A stretch of 64,000 nucleotides of DNA. Source: UBA6623 sp965217195. GTDB lineage: Bacteria; Acidobacteriota; Terriglobia; Bryobacterales; UBA6623. The notes below the pieces were generated by a model that saw only the letters and a program-made list of their open reading frames with translations, did no database searches and was not told the DNA's origin. Numbering within the stretch: the first letter of the stretch is position 1; each line of letters opens with the position of its first letter. Below, piece after piece: positions 16,934 to 26,293 of the stretch. Both the position numbers and the translations under genes were made by a program. The DNA lies in assembly GCA_965217195.1 (NCBI GenBank), contig CBDCHL010000003.1, positions 992,001 to 1,056,000 on the forward strand. Direction: 5' to 3'.

Positions 16934-17095
16934 GCGAGGGGCGAGTTTTTCACAGCCCTCCCACGCGCGGCTCGGTTTTGGGCCTCGTCCCCGGCGGGAG
17001 GACCTTCGGACCGCGGGTCTCCGAGAGGTGGAAGCAGCCTGCCCGACGCGATATACTCCTGCTGGGAGATGCGTCGTGAGAAGGGAGCTTGCCTT

Positions 17096-17608
17096 ATGCC
17101 GCAACATCGGCGAACCATCCTAAGACCCGAAGAGTGGGTGCGGTCGTACTGGGCCGCGACCTTGGTTGCTTCTCTTGCGTTGGCTGTCGCGCCGGCCGGC
17201 TGCCAACCCGAACCTGAGCCCGAACCGCCGAAGGCTCCCGAGCCGATTCCCGAACCGGTCGTCGAGGCGCCCCCTCCTCCGCCCCCAAAGCCGCCCGAAC
17301 CCGAAGTCGGCGAAGCCCACTACATCAATGACACACCGTGGGCTCCGGGCGCGGAGGGCAAATTGATGCAGGGGCTCGACGGCGGACGCTACGAGCCTTA
17401 TCGCGCGCGCCTGGTTCGAGATGCTCAACGAGCCCTATTCCGCCGGAAACTCTATGACGGCCCGGTCACCGGCGTTTCGGATAAGCACACGATGGAGGCC
17501 GTCGGCGAGTTGCAAAAGCAAAACGGCCTCAAGGCCAGCGGCGTGCTGACCCCTCGGACGCGCGACGTGCTTGACAAGGGGCAAGGCGACGGGGAAGGGC
17601 CGAACTAG
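17096..17608 (+). CDS. Proline-rich exported protein with peptidoglycan-binding domain
   Basis: A 170-residue protein. The N-terminal hydrophobic segment (about residues 18-36) ends in AVAPAGCQPEP, which may be a lipoprotein site although the -3 residue is Pro and not canonical. A Pro/Glu-rich spacer of about 45 residues (EPEPEPPKAPEP, then PPPPPPKPPEP) spans the cell-wall distance. The C-terminal 75 residues look like a PG_binding_1-type domain: LVRDAQRALFRRKLYDGPVTG, then VGELQKQNGLKASGVLTPRTR. It probably attaches to peptidoglycan. Start: the ATG at 17096 has AAGGGAG about 9 bases upstream. The open frame upstream overlaps repeat B and is not coding. Confidence 0.75.
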   Translation: MPQHRRTILRPEEWVRSYWAATLVASLALAVAPAGCQPEPEPEPPKAPEPIPEPVVEAPPPPPPKPPEPEVGEAHYINDTPWAPGAEGKLMQGLDGGRYEPYRARLVRDAQRALFRRKLYDGPVTGVSDKHTMEAVGELQKQNGLKASGVLTPRTRDVLDKGQGDGEGPN

Positions 17609-17711
17609 CTGAGTTCGTCGATAAGACCGTCCTTTGGCGTTAGTCGGGGTTGAATCGAGCGGTTCTTCCTACGCCTCTCCTCGGGGCTTGTCGTGATTAT
17701 TTTCGGTTTTC

Positions 17712-17742
17712 CCCGGGTTACGCTTCGCTTTGCCCGGGGCTA
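17712..17742 (+). repeat. GC hairpin upstream of valS
   Basis: CCCCGGG (17712-17718) and CCCGGGG face each other around a 16-base loop (TTACGCTTCGCTTTG region). It may be a dispersed hairpin or a terminator of the upstream gene; there is no T tract. Confidence 0.4.
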
Positions 17743-17873
17743 CCATCCCGCGCCCCCTTTTGGGGGCTGAGGCTTCGCCTTGCTTGGCGGTGGGGCTATG
17801 CGGGCTGGGCGGGCTATGCGACTTCGGCTGTCGGCCCCGGTGCTATTCTGAGGATTTTCCGCTCACGATCCTC

Positions 17874-20552
17874 ATGTCGTCCCTCGATCTCGATAAAGTC
17901 TACGAGCCTTCCCAATTCGAGCCCCGCTGGGCCGATTGGTGGGTTTCCGAACAACTGTTCACGCCCTCGAATAAGAGCGACAAGCCCATGTTCTCGCTCG
18001 CAATCCCCCCGCCTAACGTCACCGGCGCTCTCCACATGGGCCACATGTATGAGAACACGCAGACCGACATCACGATGCGTTTCAAACGCATGCAGGGGTT
18101 CAACGTCCTGTGGCTTCCCGGCACCGATCACGCCAGCATCGCCACCGAGATGCTCGTCACGCGCTATCTCGCCGAGCAAGGCATCGACGCCAAGGAAATC
18201 GGCCGCGAGAAGTTCCTCGAGCACGCCTGGGCCTGGAAAGAAAAATACGAGGGAACAATCGTCAACCAGCTTCGGCGAGTCGGTGCCAGTTTGGACTGGA
18301 CGCGCGAGCGTTTCACGTTGGACGAGGGACTCTCGAAGGCCGTGCGGGAGGCTTTTGTTCGACTCTACGACAAAGGCCTGATCTATCGCGGCGAATACCT
18401 GATCAACTGGTGTCCGGGCTGCGGCACGGCCGTTTCCGACCTCGAAACGGTTTACAGAGAACAGCAAGGGCACCTGTGGCACATCCGCTACCCGGTCACC
18501 GATTCCGATGAATTTGTGACTGTCGCGACCACGCGTCCCGAGACCATGCTCGGCGACACGGCGATCGCGGTCAACGAAGCCGACGAGCGGTACAGGCACC
18601 TATGGGACAAGACCGTCACGCTGCCGCTGGTGGGGCGCCGCCTGGCTGTGATCCGCGACGAGCTGGCCAACCCGGAGTTCGGGACAGGCGTCGTCAAGGT
18701 CACCCCGGCACACGACCCCAATGACTTCGCGGCCGGGAAACGCCACAACTTAGAGTTCATTACGATCCTCGACGAAAAGGCCAAGATCAACGAAAACGGC
18801 GGCGAGTTCGCCGGTATGGATCGCTACGAGGCGCGCAAGGAAGTCGTTCGGCGTCTCGAAGAGGGGGGCCTGATTGAAAAGATCGAGGACTACACCAACA
18901 ACATCGGCAGTTGCCAGCGCTGTGGATCCGTCGTCGAGCCGCGTGTTTCCACGCAATGGTTCGTTCGGACCAAAACGCTCGCCGACGCCGCGATCAAGGC
19001 GGTGGAGGCCGGCGACACAGAAATCATCCCCGACTTGTGGCGGCGCAACTATTTCGAGTGGATGTACAACATTCGGGATTGGTGCATCTCGCGGCAGCTT
19101 TGGTGGGGCCATCGCATCCCGGCTTGGTATTGCCCCGGGTGCGAAGAAATTATCGTTTCCCGCGAAGATCCGACGGCGTGCCCCAAGTGCGGCGGCAGCG
19201 AGCTGACACAAGACGAAGACGTTCTCGATACGTGGTTCAGCTCGGGGCTGTGGCCGTTTTCGACCCTCGGTTGGCCGGAGCAAACCGAGGACTTGAAGAC
19301 CTTCTATCCGACGTCTCTGCTCAACACCGGCTCCGACATTCTGTTCTTCTGGGTTGCCCGCATGATGATGCTGGGGATCGAGATGACGGGTGACGTGCCG
19401 TTTCGTCAAGTCTATATTCACGGGCTGGTTCGCGACGCCGACAAGCAAAAAATGTCGAAGACAAAGGGCAATGTCATCGACCCCGTCGAGGTCACGGAGA
19501 AATACGGCACCGACGCCGTGCGTTTCGCGTTGGTCGTCGCGGCGGGACAAGGTTCCGACGTAGTTCTTTCCGAGCAACGCATCGCGGCGGCGCGCGATTT
19601 CGCCAACAAGATTTGGAATGCCGCGCGCTTCGTCTTCATGAGTCTCGAAAAGTCGGGCGCCGAGCCCTGGACACCGGAGGATCTCGACGCGTTTGAGCCC
19701 CAACCCTCGGCTGAGACAGGGCAGGTTCCGCTCGAAGACCGCTGGATCTTTTCACGCCTCAACGAGGTCGCCGCCAGGACGGGGGAACATACCGACAAAT
19801 ACCGATATCATGAAGCCGCGAACTTGCTTTACCACTTCTTCTGGCATGAGTTCTGCGATTGGTATTTGGAGTTGAAGAAACTCTCCTTCCGCGAGGGGTC
19901 GGGGCTGACGGCCGAGTGGAAGAACATGTTGGCGGCGATGGAGAAGGCGTTGCGGTTGCTGCATCCGATCATGCCTTTCATTACCGAAGAGCTGTGGCAG
20001 CGAATGGCGGGCAACACCGAAGGACGGGCGAAATCGATCGCCATCACCGCCTACCCGGGCGCGCGGGCCGAGATGACAGACCCGACAGCCGAACGCGACA
20101 TTGCGCTATTGCGGGAAGTGATCACGTCAGCGCGCAACCTGCGAGCGACGATGAACATCGCCCCGAAAACGAGCCTGGACGGCATCTTCTATGCGCACTC
20201 CGAATCGGGTACTGCTGTTGTCGAAGGACAAGCGAGCGCCCTTGAGCGCCTCGCGAACATTTCACTGGTCGCGAAACTCGGCGCCGCGCCCGCCGGCACG
20301 GCGATGCACCACACCGCCGAGTTCGATTTGGTCCTAAAGCTGCCCGCCGCTGAAACAGCGGCGTTGCACGACCGCCTCAGCAAGCAACTCCAACCACTGA
20401 CGAAAGCCCGCGACGGCTCGAAGCGCCAGCTCGAGAATGAGAAGTTCCTCAATAAGGCGCCGACCCACGTGGTCGACTCGATCCGCACGAAGCTAGCCGA
20501 CTACGAAGCGCAGATCGCGAAGATCGAAAACACGCTGTCGAACCTAGGGTAG
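17874..20552 (+). CDS. valS: Valyl-tRNA synthetase
   Basis: An 892-residue class I aminoacyl-tRNA synthetase that charges tRNA-Val. The HIGH signature is HMGH at residues 54-57 within PPPNVTGALHMGHM, typical of ValS. The KMSKS loop is KMSKT at 526-530, followed by KGNVIDPVEVTEKYG. The CP1 editing domain lies between, with a zinc-type CPGC...CPKCGG region around residues 418-445. The C-terminal arm (EFDLVLKLPAA...QLENEKFLNKAP) is the coiled coil found in ValS. The ATG at 17874 is the correct start: the open frame further upstream encodes no ValS sequence and overlaps the GC hairpin. Confidence 0.97.
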   Translation: MSSLDLDKVYEPSQFEPRWADWWVSEQLFTPSNKSDKPMFSLAIPPPNVTGALHMGHMYENTQTDITMRFKRMQGFNVLWLPGTDHASIATEMLVTRYLAEQGIDAKEIGREKFLEHAWAWKEKYEGTIVNQLRRVGASLDWTRERFTLDEGLSKAVREAFVRLYDKGLIYRGEYLINWCPGCGTAVSDLETVYREQQGHLWHIRYPVTDSDEFVTVATTRPETMLGDTAIAVNEADERYRHLWDKTVTLPLVGRRLAVIRDELANPEFGTGVVKVTPAHDPNDFAAGKRHNLEFITILDEKAKINENGGEFAGMDRYEARKEVVRRLEEGGLIEKIEDYTNNIGSCQRCGSVVEPRVSTQWFVRTKTLADAAIKAVEAGDTEIIPDLWRRNYFEWMYNIRDWCISRQLWWGHRIPAWYCPGCEEIIVSREDPTACPKCGGSELTQDEDVLDTWFSSGLWPFSTLGWPEQTEDLKTFYPTSLLNTGSDILFFWVARMMMLGIEMTGDVPFRQVYIHGLVRDADKQKMSKTKGNVIDPVEVTEKYGTDAVRFALVVAAGQGSDVVLSEQRIAAARDFANKIWNAARFVFMSLEKSGAEPWTPEDLDAFEPQPSAETGQVPLEDRWIFSRLNEVAARTGEHTDKYRYHEAANLLYHFFWHEFCDWYLELKKLSFREGSGLTAEWKNMLAAMEKALRLLHPIMPFITEELWQRMAGNTEGRAKSIAITAYPGARAEMTDPTAERDIALLREVITSARNLRATMNIAPKTSLDGIFYAHSESGTAVVEGQASALERLANISLVAKLGAAPAGTAMHHTAEFDLVLKLPAAETAALHDRLSKQLQPLTKARDGSKRQLENEKFLNKAPTHVVDSIRTKLADYEAQIAKIENTLSNLG

Positions 20553-20574
20553 GCACTGCGAACAGCAAGAGCGG

Positions 20575-20596
20575 AGGCGTGGACGGAAGTCCACGC
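20575..20596 (+). repeat. Hairpin repeat E, copy 1 (possible terminator between convergent genes)
   Basis: GCGTGGAC GGAA GTCCACGC forms a perfect 8-bp stem with a 4-base loop between valS and the disrupted glycosyltransferase. The same stem with a different loop (TTCC) is at 60750-60769. There is no T tract. Confidence 0.5.
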
Positions 20597-20648
20597 TAAG
20601 GCAAACCGCCTGCCAATCCCGCCCTGCGACACAAGTCGAAACCGCGAT

Positions 20649-20989
20649 CTACACATCCCGCCGCGCTTTCTCTTCACGAGCCTGCCGGATTAGCAAGTAA
20701 TACCGCGCCAAATGCGGCGCAGCCGACCATTTCTTGCACAAGGCGCCGCGGCCGCATTCGCCGAGTTGCCGACGTAAGTCCGGATCACGGGCCAACTGAT
20801 CGAGTTGTTCCCCCATTTGTTGCCGACCCTGGTAAACAAGACCCCCAGCGCTCTCTTTCACCAGCTCGGGTAGGGCTCCGAGGTCGTTGACGATCACCGG
20901 CTTGTTGTGGGCGAAAGCCTCGATGACAACGATGCCAAAGGTCTCATAGGTCAACGACGGGACGACGACACCGAGTGCGTGACGGTAAT
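20649..20989 (-). pseudogene. GT4 glycosyltransferase, C-terminal fragment (split by IS)
   Basis: This is the 3' part of a family 4 glycosyltransferase cut by the insertion sequence at 20998-22046. It encodes YYRHALGVVVPSLTYETFG, then IVVIEAFAHNKPVIVNDLGA and LPELVKESAGGLVY, i.e. the C-terminal GT-B Rossmann half with the conserved E-x7-E region. It joins in frame to the fragment at 22047-22995 when the IS and one 8-bp target copy are removed, giving GDYYRHALG across the joint and a 429-residue protein. Alone it has no proper start. Confidence 0.9.
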
Positions 20990-20997
20990 AGTCGCCT
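20990..20997. repeat. Target-site duplication, left copy
   Basis: AGTCGCCT, identical to 22047-22054 on the other side of the IS1595-type element. Eight bases is the duplication length expected for this family. Confidence 0.9.
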
Positions 20998-22046
20998 CCT
21001 GCTTATACGGTTGTTTCAGCAAGCCCCAAGATGTTGGGGTGGAGGTCATCGCGTCTTGTCCAGGTCACGCGCGCGGCGGATGTGGGCGTAAGGCGTAGGA
21101 GCGTGTTGAGTTCCGAGACCAAGGAGGGTTTGGAAGGCTGCCATTGGGGTCTTGCGGCGGTTGTGTCGAAACACGAACTCATCGAGGTAAACCTGAAGCT
21201 GAGCGCGGCTCACGCCGTGGTACGTTCCGGTCAGCCATTGCTGCAGGTTGCCAATGGCACGATCCGCCAGCGGCACCACCGACTTGGCGCCTTTCCGCAA
21301 GTCAGTCCGGTGAGGTTGCGGACGAGAGACGTGTTTGTAGCCGGCCTCTTCGAGGGCGGTAAAGGTCTTCAGACCGTCTGTGTAGATGGTCGAGCCGGGA
21401 ACAACGTTCTGGGCAAGAAACCTGTCGATCGTCACCTTCTTGAAGTCTGGAATAACGGACATGCGAACGCGCCCGGAGCGCTTCCCGCGTTTCTCAACAG
21501 CGACCATCACAAGGGCCGCACGGCGCCCCTTCAGTTGCCGGCTGCCTCGCAAACCTGCTTGCGGGCCGCCAATCCAGGTGTCATCGACCTCTACTTCTCC
21601 GTGCAAGGGCTCGCGAGCTGCGTTCACCATGGCCCGTCGCAGTTTGTGCAACATCATCCAGGCGGTTTCGTAGCGCGACAGGCCGAGCTGACGCTGCAGT
21701 AGCAGCGCCGACACACCTCGCTTATCAGTTGTCATCAGGTACGCAGCCCAAAACCAAACCGTCAGCGGGGTCTTCGTATTGTGGAGCACCGTTCCCGACG
21801 TCAACGAGACCTGGTGTCGACACGCCGCGCACTGCCACCGTAGTTTCTGCTCGAGAATGTAGGCCTGCCGATGCCCACACTGAGGACAAAGGAACCCGTC
21901 GGGCCAACGACAAGCAGCCAGGTACTTCTGGCAAGCCTCCTCGGTCGCAAACTCCACCTGAAACTGACGCAGACTCTTCGGAAACGGCGGCCGGGCCACG
22001 CCCTACCCTACATCTTGGGGCTTGCTGAAACAACCGTATAAGCAAG
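20998..22046 (-). mobile_element. IS1595-family insertion sequence, complete
   Basis: A 1049-bp element with terminal inverted repeats of about 37 bp (20998-21034 and 22010-22046; both begin CNTGCTTATACGGTTGTTT and differ only at base 2). It is flanked by perfect 8-bp duplications AGTCGCCT. It carries one transposase on the minus strand. It sits inside a GT4 gene. The perfect duplications and the intact transposase indicate a recent insertion. Confidence 0.95.
21046..21999 (-). CDS. IS1595-family transposase
   Basis: A 317-residue DDE-type transposase with an N-terminal zinc ribbon: CPQCGH at about residues 38-43 and CAACRH about 20 residues later, then SLTSGTVLHNTKTPLTVWF. The catalytic core has VEVDDTWIGG (first Asp), GSTIYTDGLKTF (second Asp) and FVFRHNRRKTPM near the end, as in ISXO2/IS1595 transposases. 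The gene fills the element almost end to end and shows no frameshift, so it should be active. Confidence 0.93.
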   Translation of the reverse strand: MARPPFPKSLRQFQVEFATEEACQKYLAACRWPDGFLCPQCGHRQAYILEQKLRWQCAACRHQVSLTSGTVLHNTKTPLTVWFWAAYLMTTDKRGVSALLLQRQLGLSRYETAWMMLHKLRRAMVNAAREPLHGEVEVDDTWIGGPQAGLRGSRQLKGRRAALVMVAVEKRGKRSGRVRMSVIPDFKKVTIDRFLAQNVVPGSTIYTDGLKTFTALEEAGYKHVSRPQPHRTDLRKGAKSVVPLADRAIGNLQQWLTGTYHGVSRAQLQVYLDEFVFRHNRRKTPMAAFQTLLGLGTQHAPTPYAHIRRARDLDKTR

Positions 22047-22995
22047 AGTCGCCTAGTTGATCCTGGTTCTTCCAACCAACAAACCGGACCCGGTCCATGC
22101 CGCGGGCTAGCCGGTGAAGCTCGGCCTGATAGCGGCCGGCGCCGACGACCAGCAAATCATAGTCGCCGGGCGCTTTGAAATGCGGCAGGATCTCCTGGAC
22201 GCCCTTGATCTTTTCGAGCCGACCCACGAAGAGAAAGTAGGGCCGAGCATGCGGAGCCCTGCCGGGAGCTGAGCCGTTTTCCTCGGAGGCCTGTGATGCC
22301 GCCTGTCCCAAACTTCCGTTCGAGCCGCCGCCCAAGGGCGATGCGAAATAAGGCAGAATCTGCATTTCCCGCTGAAAACCGCGGCGGCGATGTTCCTCCC
22401 GGCTGAAGCGACTGGGGGTAAGAAACAGGTCGACGTGGGAGGCGGCGCGTTCGAGCAACGGCGTATAGCGCCACAGTTGTGGCGGCCGCGCCGAGCGTAA
22501 GGTGCAGGAAAAGCAGGTCGGGCTGTCGCACGCCCCACTGCCGTTCTTCCAAAGAACGTTGACCGGGCAGACGAGCCAGTGCTCGTGCGCTGTGTAGAGC
22601 TTGACTGTGGGATACGGCGGGTTGATTTCGAGCACCCGAGGACCGAACAACGAGATGTTGTGGTAGTGGATGACGTCGAAGCGTTTCGATCGGAAGATGT
22701 CAAGAATCCTGCGTGTCTTCAGCCAAGGACGGCCGGTCTGATGTGACAACAGCGGCGAAAGCATGCCCACGCCGCTTTCAAGCTGATGGACCCTGACGGA
22801 CTTACCGGCCGGAAAGGCGTCGGGATCCACCGTCGGCACGAACATGTGATAGGAGTCGGCGCAATGAATGACATCGACTTCATGTCCTTGGTTGACCAGT
22901 TCGTTACAGAGCCGATGCAGATAGATCGCATCCCCGCCGAACCCGTAGGGCGGGTAGTAGATCGAAACCATGCAGAACTTAAGCGGTCTGCTCAT
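22047..22995 (-). pseudogene. GT4 glycosyltransferase, N-terminal fragment (split by IS)
   Basis: The 5' part of a family 4 (GT-B fold) glycosyltransferase: MSRPLKFCMVSIYYPPYGFG at the start, DVIHYHNISLFGPRVLE, TAHEHWLVCPVNVLWK with a CDSPTCFSC cysteine cluster, and YFLFVGRLEKIKGVQEI at the start of the C-terminal domain. The frame continues 42 bases into the IS before stopping, so the present product would be a 330-residue chimera lacking the sugar-nucleotide end. It overlaps the next upstream gene by 17 bases, showing an operon of two glycosyltransferases. The product of the intact gene would be a cytoplasmic sugar transferase for an exported glycan. Confidence 0.9.
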
Positions 22996-24181
22996 GGCGC
23001 AGGGGGGTGGGACCGGTCATCTCGCGCAAGAGATCGCGGAGCGCTCTCGCCTCACGCCGCGAGCTCAAACGGCGAGCGGCGGCTAGCGCTGCGCGGCCGG
23101 TCGCAGCACGAAACTCGTCGCTGTCCAACAGACGAGCTATCGCTTTCGCAATCCCGGTTTCGCTGAGGGGGTCGACAGCAACTGCACCGTCGCCGAGCAA
23201 TTCCGGAAGCGGACTGTTGCTCGTGACGACGGTGGGGATCCCGCAAGCAGCGGCTTCGAGGGCCGGTAGCCCGAGGCCTTCCATCAACGACGGAAGCACC
23301 AGCATGGAAGAGCGATTCAACAACGCGGCTAGATCGTCGTCGGCAAGGAAACCGGGAAAAATGACTGCGGACTCGTGCGGCCGGCCGCGCAGACTCTCCC
23401 TGAGCGTTTGGTATTCAGACGAGAAAGAGTCATTCTCGTGATCCCCCACGACAACAAGGCGCAGATCGTCGTAACGCGGCTCGACAACCAACTGAGCGAA
23501 GGCTTCGAGCAGACGCGGCAGGTTTTTATGCGGCCCAAAGCCGCCGACGCACGCGATAAGGCGGTGGTTTTTGGTGATACCGAGCCCCCCGACGGGCACG
23601 GGAAGTTGCGCCTCCGGGCGTGGGCGGAAAATGGAGTCGGGCGCCTCGCCGGCAACGGCCACGCGCTCGGCCGACAAGCCGAAGTGCTCGACCAAGCCGC
23701 GACGGGAATAGTCAGACACCGTCACCAACCGGTCGGCTTGGCCGCGCGCTAACGCCGATTTGAGCCGCCAACGGATCCGCTCCGCGCGGCCTGGAAAAAC
23801 GTGTTCGGGGAATCGCTCGGCGATGACGTCGTGGATGATCAGTACTTTCGCCGCCGAGGTCAGGACCGGGACGTAGCTGTAAACCGTGGGAAACAAGAGG
23901 CAGTCGAGTCTTGCCGATGAAAGTGCGCGGCTCATCGCCCATAAATCAGCAAGAGAGCGGCGCGAATCAGCCGAGGCAGCGGAAAGAGTGGGTCGGCTCG
24001 ACACAACACGGACCACTTGGGCCTCGGCGGGCAGTGGGTAGAGGTCGGTTCCCGAGCCGTCGAGGAACACGATGTATTCGTCGCGGGGCTCGGTTTCGAT
24101 TAGGGCAGGCAGTAAAGAGCGTAGGTGCCGGCCGTAGCCTCGGCGTTGATTCCAGCAGGTCGCCTCGACGCCGATCCGCAC
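22979..24181 (-). CDS. Family 4 glycosyltransferase
   Basis: A 400-residue GT-B fold glycosyltransferase. N-terminal domain: MRIGVEATCWNQRRGYGRHL, then DCLLFPTVYSYVPV and VLIIHDVIAERFPEH. C-terminal domain: LIACVGGFGPHKNLPRLLEA, LRLVVVGDHEND, AVIFPGFLADDDLAALLNRS and the nucleotide-sugar site MLVLPSLMEGLGLPALEAAA. It is intact, unlike its neighbour. The last 17 bases overlap the start of the disrupted GT4, so both were translated from one message. The substrate is unknown. Loss of the neighbour may have left this enzyme without its partner in glycan assembly. Confidence 0.9.
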   Translation of the reverse strand: MRIGVEATCWNQRRGYGRHLRSLLPALIETEPRDEYIVFLDGSGTDLYPLPAEAQVVRVVSSRPTLSAASADSRRSLADLWAMSRALSSARLDCLLFPTVYSYVPVLTSAAKVLIIHDVIAERFPEHVFPGRAERIRWRLKSALARGQADRLVTVSDYSRRGLVEHFGLSAERVAVAGEAPDSIFRPRPEAQLPVPVGGLGITKNHRLIACVGGFGPHKNLPRLLEAFAQLVVEPRYDDLRLVVVGDHENDSFSSEYQTLRESLRGRPHESAVIFPGFLADDDLAALLNRSSMLVLPSLMEGLGLPALEAAACGIPTVVTSNSPLPELLGDGAVAVDPLSETGIAKAIARLLDSDEFRAATGRAALAAARRLSSRREARALRDLLREMTGPTPLRHEQTA

Positions 24182-24390
24182 GCTTCACTATAACGTGAGG
24201 CGTCCCCGAGCTGTTGATTGTGCGGCGGGCCGAACAGAGTTTCCCCGACGCCAATGTGGTACCGCCGATTCGCGGCACGAGCTGCCCCGGGTCCTGCAAG
24301 GTGTGCTCGCAGTGGTACTTTTTGGGAAAGAAGGTACTCAATACGTAATCTATGCTACATTGATATCTTCCAGCGAGGAGAGAAGGATGG

Positions 24391-24834
24391 TTAGGCGACG
24401 CCCCGGCGAGCGGCACGATGGGCCCTACCGACCGCCCTGCTCCCGATAAGCTCGGCAATCTTGGTCAGCAAAGCAGCGATTTCGACCGGCTCAATCAGCA
24501 CGTCGTCGGAATCCAGGAGCCGGAAATTCCGATCCGAAGAGGTCGTTAAGACGGCTGTCGCAGGTCGGTAGTCTTGCATCCGCGCCAAGCGGATTGTTTT
24601 CGGGGTCGCATCCGGCGATTCATTGTGTAAGTTACACAAAACCAAGGCATATTGGCTGGATTCGATCTTTGCCATGGCCTCGGCGGAAGAGGCCGCTGAA
24701 TCGACGGCGTAGCCGCTTTTTTCCAGCACCGCCTCTAAGGTCAAGCGAGCGGGAACGTCGTCCGCGGCAACAAGGACGCGAACACTTCCCGAGGCTTGTA
24801 CATCTTCCGCGCCCGGTGAGATTGCCGTCTGCAT
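24391..24834 (-). CDS. Degenerate response-regulator receiver-like protein
   Basis: A 147-residue protein with a CheY-like layout: strand VRVLVAADDVPARLTLEAVL with the acidic pair, helix, then ALVLCNLHNES where the phospho-acceptor Asp should be. That position is Asn. Further on, VLTTSS carries the conserved Thr/Ser, but the conserved Lys of the KP motif is replaced (VLIEPVE). Without the phosphorylated Asp and the Lys it cannot work as a classical receiver. It may be a phosphorylation-independent protein-interaction module. No output domain follows; the tail is Arg/Ala-rich. A 14-bp perfect palindrome lies 60 bases upstream. Confidence 0.65.
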   Translation of the reverse strand: MQTAISPGAEDVQASGSVRVLVAADDVPARLTLEAVLEKSGYAVDSAASSAEAMAKIESSQYALVLCNLHNESPDATPKTIRLARMQDYRPATAVLTTSSDRNFRLLDSDDVLIEPVEIAALLTKIAELIGSRAVGRAHRAARRGVA

Positions 24835-24893
24835 AGGTACTCCCAGACCAATTGTACCCCGATTGGGCAGAAATTCGGAAGTAAAAATTTCAG

Positions 24894-24907
24894 TTCTAGT
24901 ACTAGAA
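24894..24907. promoter_or_regulatory. Perfect 14-bp palindrome, operator candidate
   Basis: TTCTAGTACTAGAA is its own reverse complement. It lies in an AT-rich patch 60 bases upstream of the degenerate receiver gene and 70 bases past the end of purB. Its symmetry suggests a dimeric regulator site. Confidence 0.4.
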
Positions 24908-24976
24908 AACGTTTAGTTTCAACACTTAGAGGGCCTTAGGCGAGCTTCTCCGTGCGCTGGGGGGCCGGACATCCGG

Positions 24977-26293
24977 CTAGTACTTGTTGCCGAAAACTCT
25001 CTCGAAGATGTAATCGACATGCCGGAGCTGCCGCTTTAGATCGAAGGCCCGCGCTATATCGTCGTTGGACAGCGCACCCCGAATATCGGAGTCCTGCTCC
25101 ACCATTTCGCGGAAGTTGCCGTCCTCTTCCCAAGCCCGCATGGCGTTGCGCTGGACCCAACGGTACGCCTTTTCACGAAGGACTCCCTTGGCGGCCAGTT
25201 CGAGCAGCAACTGCCCGGAAAATACGAGGCCGCCACCGCTTTCGAGGTTGTGCCGCATGCGCTCGGGGTAGACCAGCAACTTGGAAACCAGATTGTTCGT
25301 CTTGGCCAGCAGGTAATCGATGAGGATGGTCGAATCGGGCAGGATGACACGCTCGACTGAGGAATGAGAGATGTCACGCTCGTGCCAAAGCGCGATGTTC
25401 TCGAACGCCGTCGATGCGTTCGAACGGACCACGCGGGCGAGGCCGCAAATCTGCTCGCACGTTATGGGATTCTTTTTATGCGGCATGGCGGAGCTGCCTT
25501 TTTGCGATTTCGAGAAATACTCTTGGGCTTCGCGAACTTCCGTCCGTTGCAGGTGCCGTATTTCCAGCGCGATCTTTTCAAGCGTCGCGGCAATCAGGCC
25601 CAATACGCAAAGGTAATGGGCATGGCGATCGCGCTGGATCACCTGCGACGAAATCGGCGCTGCTTCGAGCCCCAGCTTTTCGCAGATGCGTTCTTCGGCT
25701 TGTGGGCTGATGTGGGCAAACGTGCCGACCGCGCCCGAGATCTTCCCCACGCGAATTTGCTCCGCGGCATCGCGAAAGCGCGTCAAGTGGCGGTTGACCT
25801 CGGCATACCAATTTGCCATCTTCAACCCGAATGTCGTGGGCTCGGCGTGGACCCCGTGTGTACGCCCAACGGTGACGGTATCGCGAAACTCGTGGGCGCG
25901 TTCGTCGAGCACGTCGCGCAGCTTTTCAAGGGCGGGTTGGATCAGGGCGCTCGCCGCCTTGAGCTGCAAGGCTTGCGCTGTGTCAACCACATCGTTCGAC
26001 GTAAGGCCGAAGTGGAGCCAGCGAGAATGATCGGCGGCGCCGGCCTCAGCCATCTTTTCGGCGACGGCGGTTGTAAACGCGATTACGTCGTGCTTGACCT
26101 CCTCCTCGACGGCCTGAATCCGGGCCACATCGAAATCGGCATGTCGGCGGAGAGCTTCGGCCGTCTCAACTGGTACCTCGCCGCTCTCGGCGAGAGCTTC
26201 GGAGGCGGCCAACTCCACTTCGAGCCATTGACGGTACTTGTTCTCATCCGACCAAATGCGGCCCATCTCGGGGCGGGTGTAGCGGGGGATCAA
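24977..26293 (-). CDS. purB: Adenylosuccinate lyase
   Basis: A 438-residue fumarase/aspartase-superfamily lyase that performs two steps of purine synthesis: cleavage of SAICAR to AICAR and of adenylosuccinate to AMP. Conserved elements: KHDV at 67-70, TSND at 98-101, the GRTHGVHA catalytic His at about 146-149, and the flexible signature loop SSAMPHKKNP at 267-276. The length is normal for bacterial PurB. Its start overlaps the stop of the upstream MBL-fold gene by four bases (ATGA), indicating translational coupling. Confidence 0.96.
   Translation of the reverse strand: MIPRYTRPEMGRIWSDENKYRQWLEVELAASEALAESGEVPVETAEALRRHADFDVARIQAVEEEVKHDVIAFTTAVAEKMAEAGAADHSRWLHFGLTSNDVVDTAQALQLKAASALIQPALEKLRDVLDERAHEFRDTVTVGRTHGVHAEPTTFGLKMANWYAEVNRHLTRFRDAAEQIRVGKISGAVGTFAHISPQAEERICEKLGLEAAPISSQVIQRDRHAHYLCVLGLIAATLEKIALEIRHLQRTEVREAQEYFSKSQKGSSAMPHKKNPITCEQICGLARVVRSNASTAFENIALWHERDISHSSVERVILPDSTILIDYLLAKTNNLVSKLLVYPERMRHNLESGGGLVFSGQLLLELAAKGVLREKAYRWVQRNAMRAWEEDGNFREMVEQDSDIRGALSNDDIARAFDLKRQLRHVDYIFERVFGNKY

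Noticed and set aside
24386..24449. 20-residue ORF on the plus strand (MVRRRPGERHDG...) with a strong AGGAGAGAAGG site
   Set aside because: It lies antisense over the end of the receiver-like gene, has an Arg-rich composition due to high GC, and has no homology I can see.
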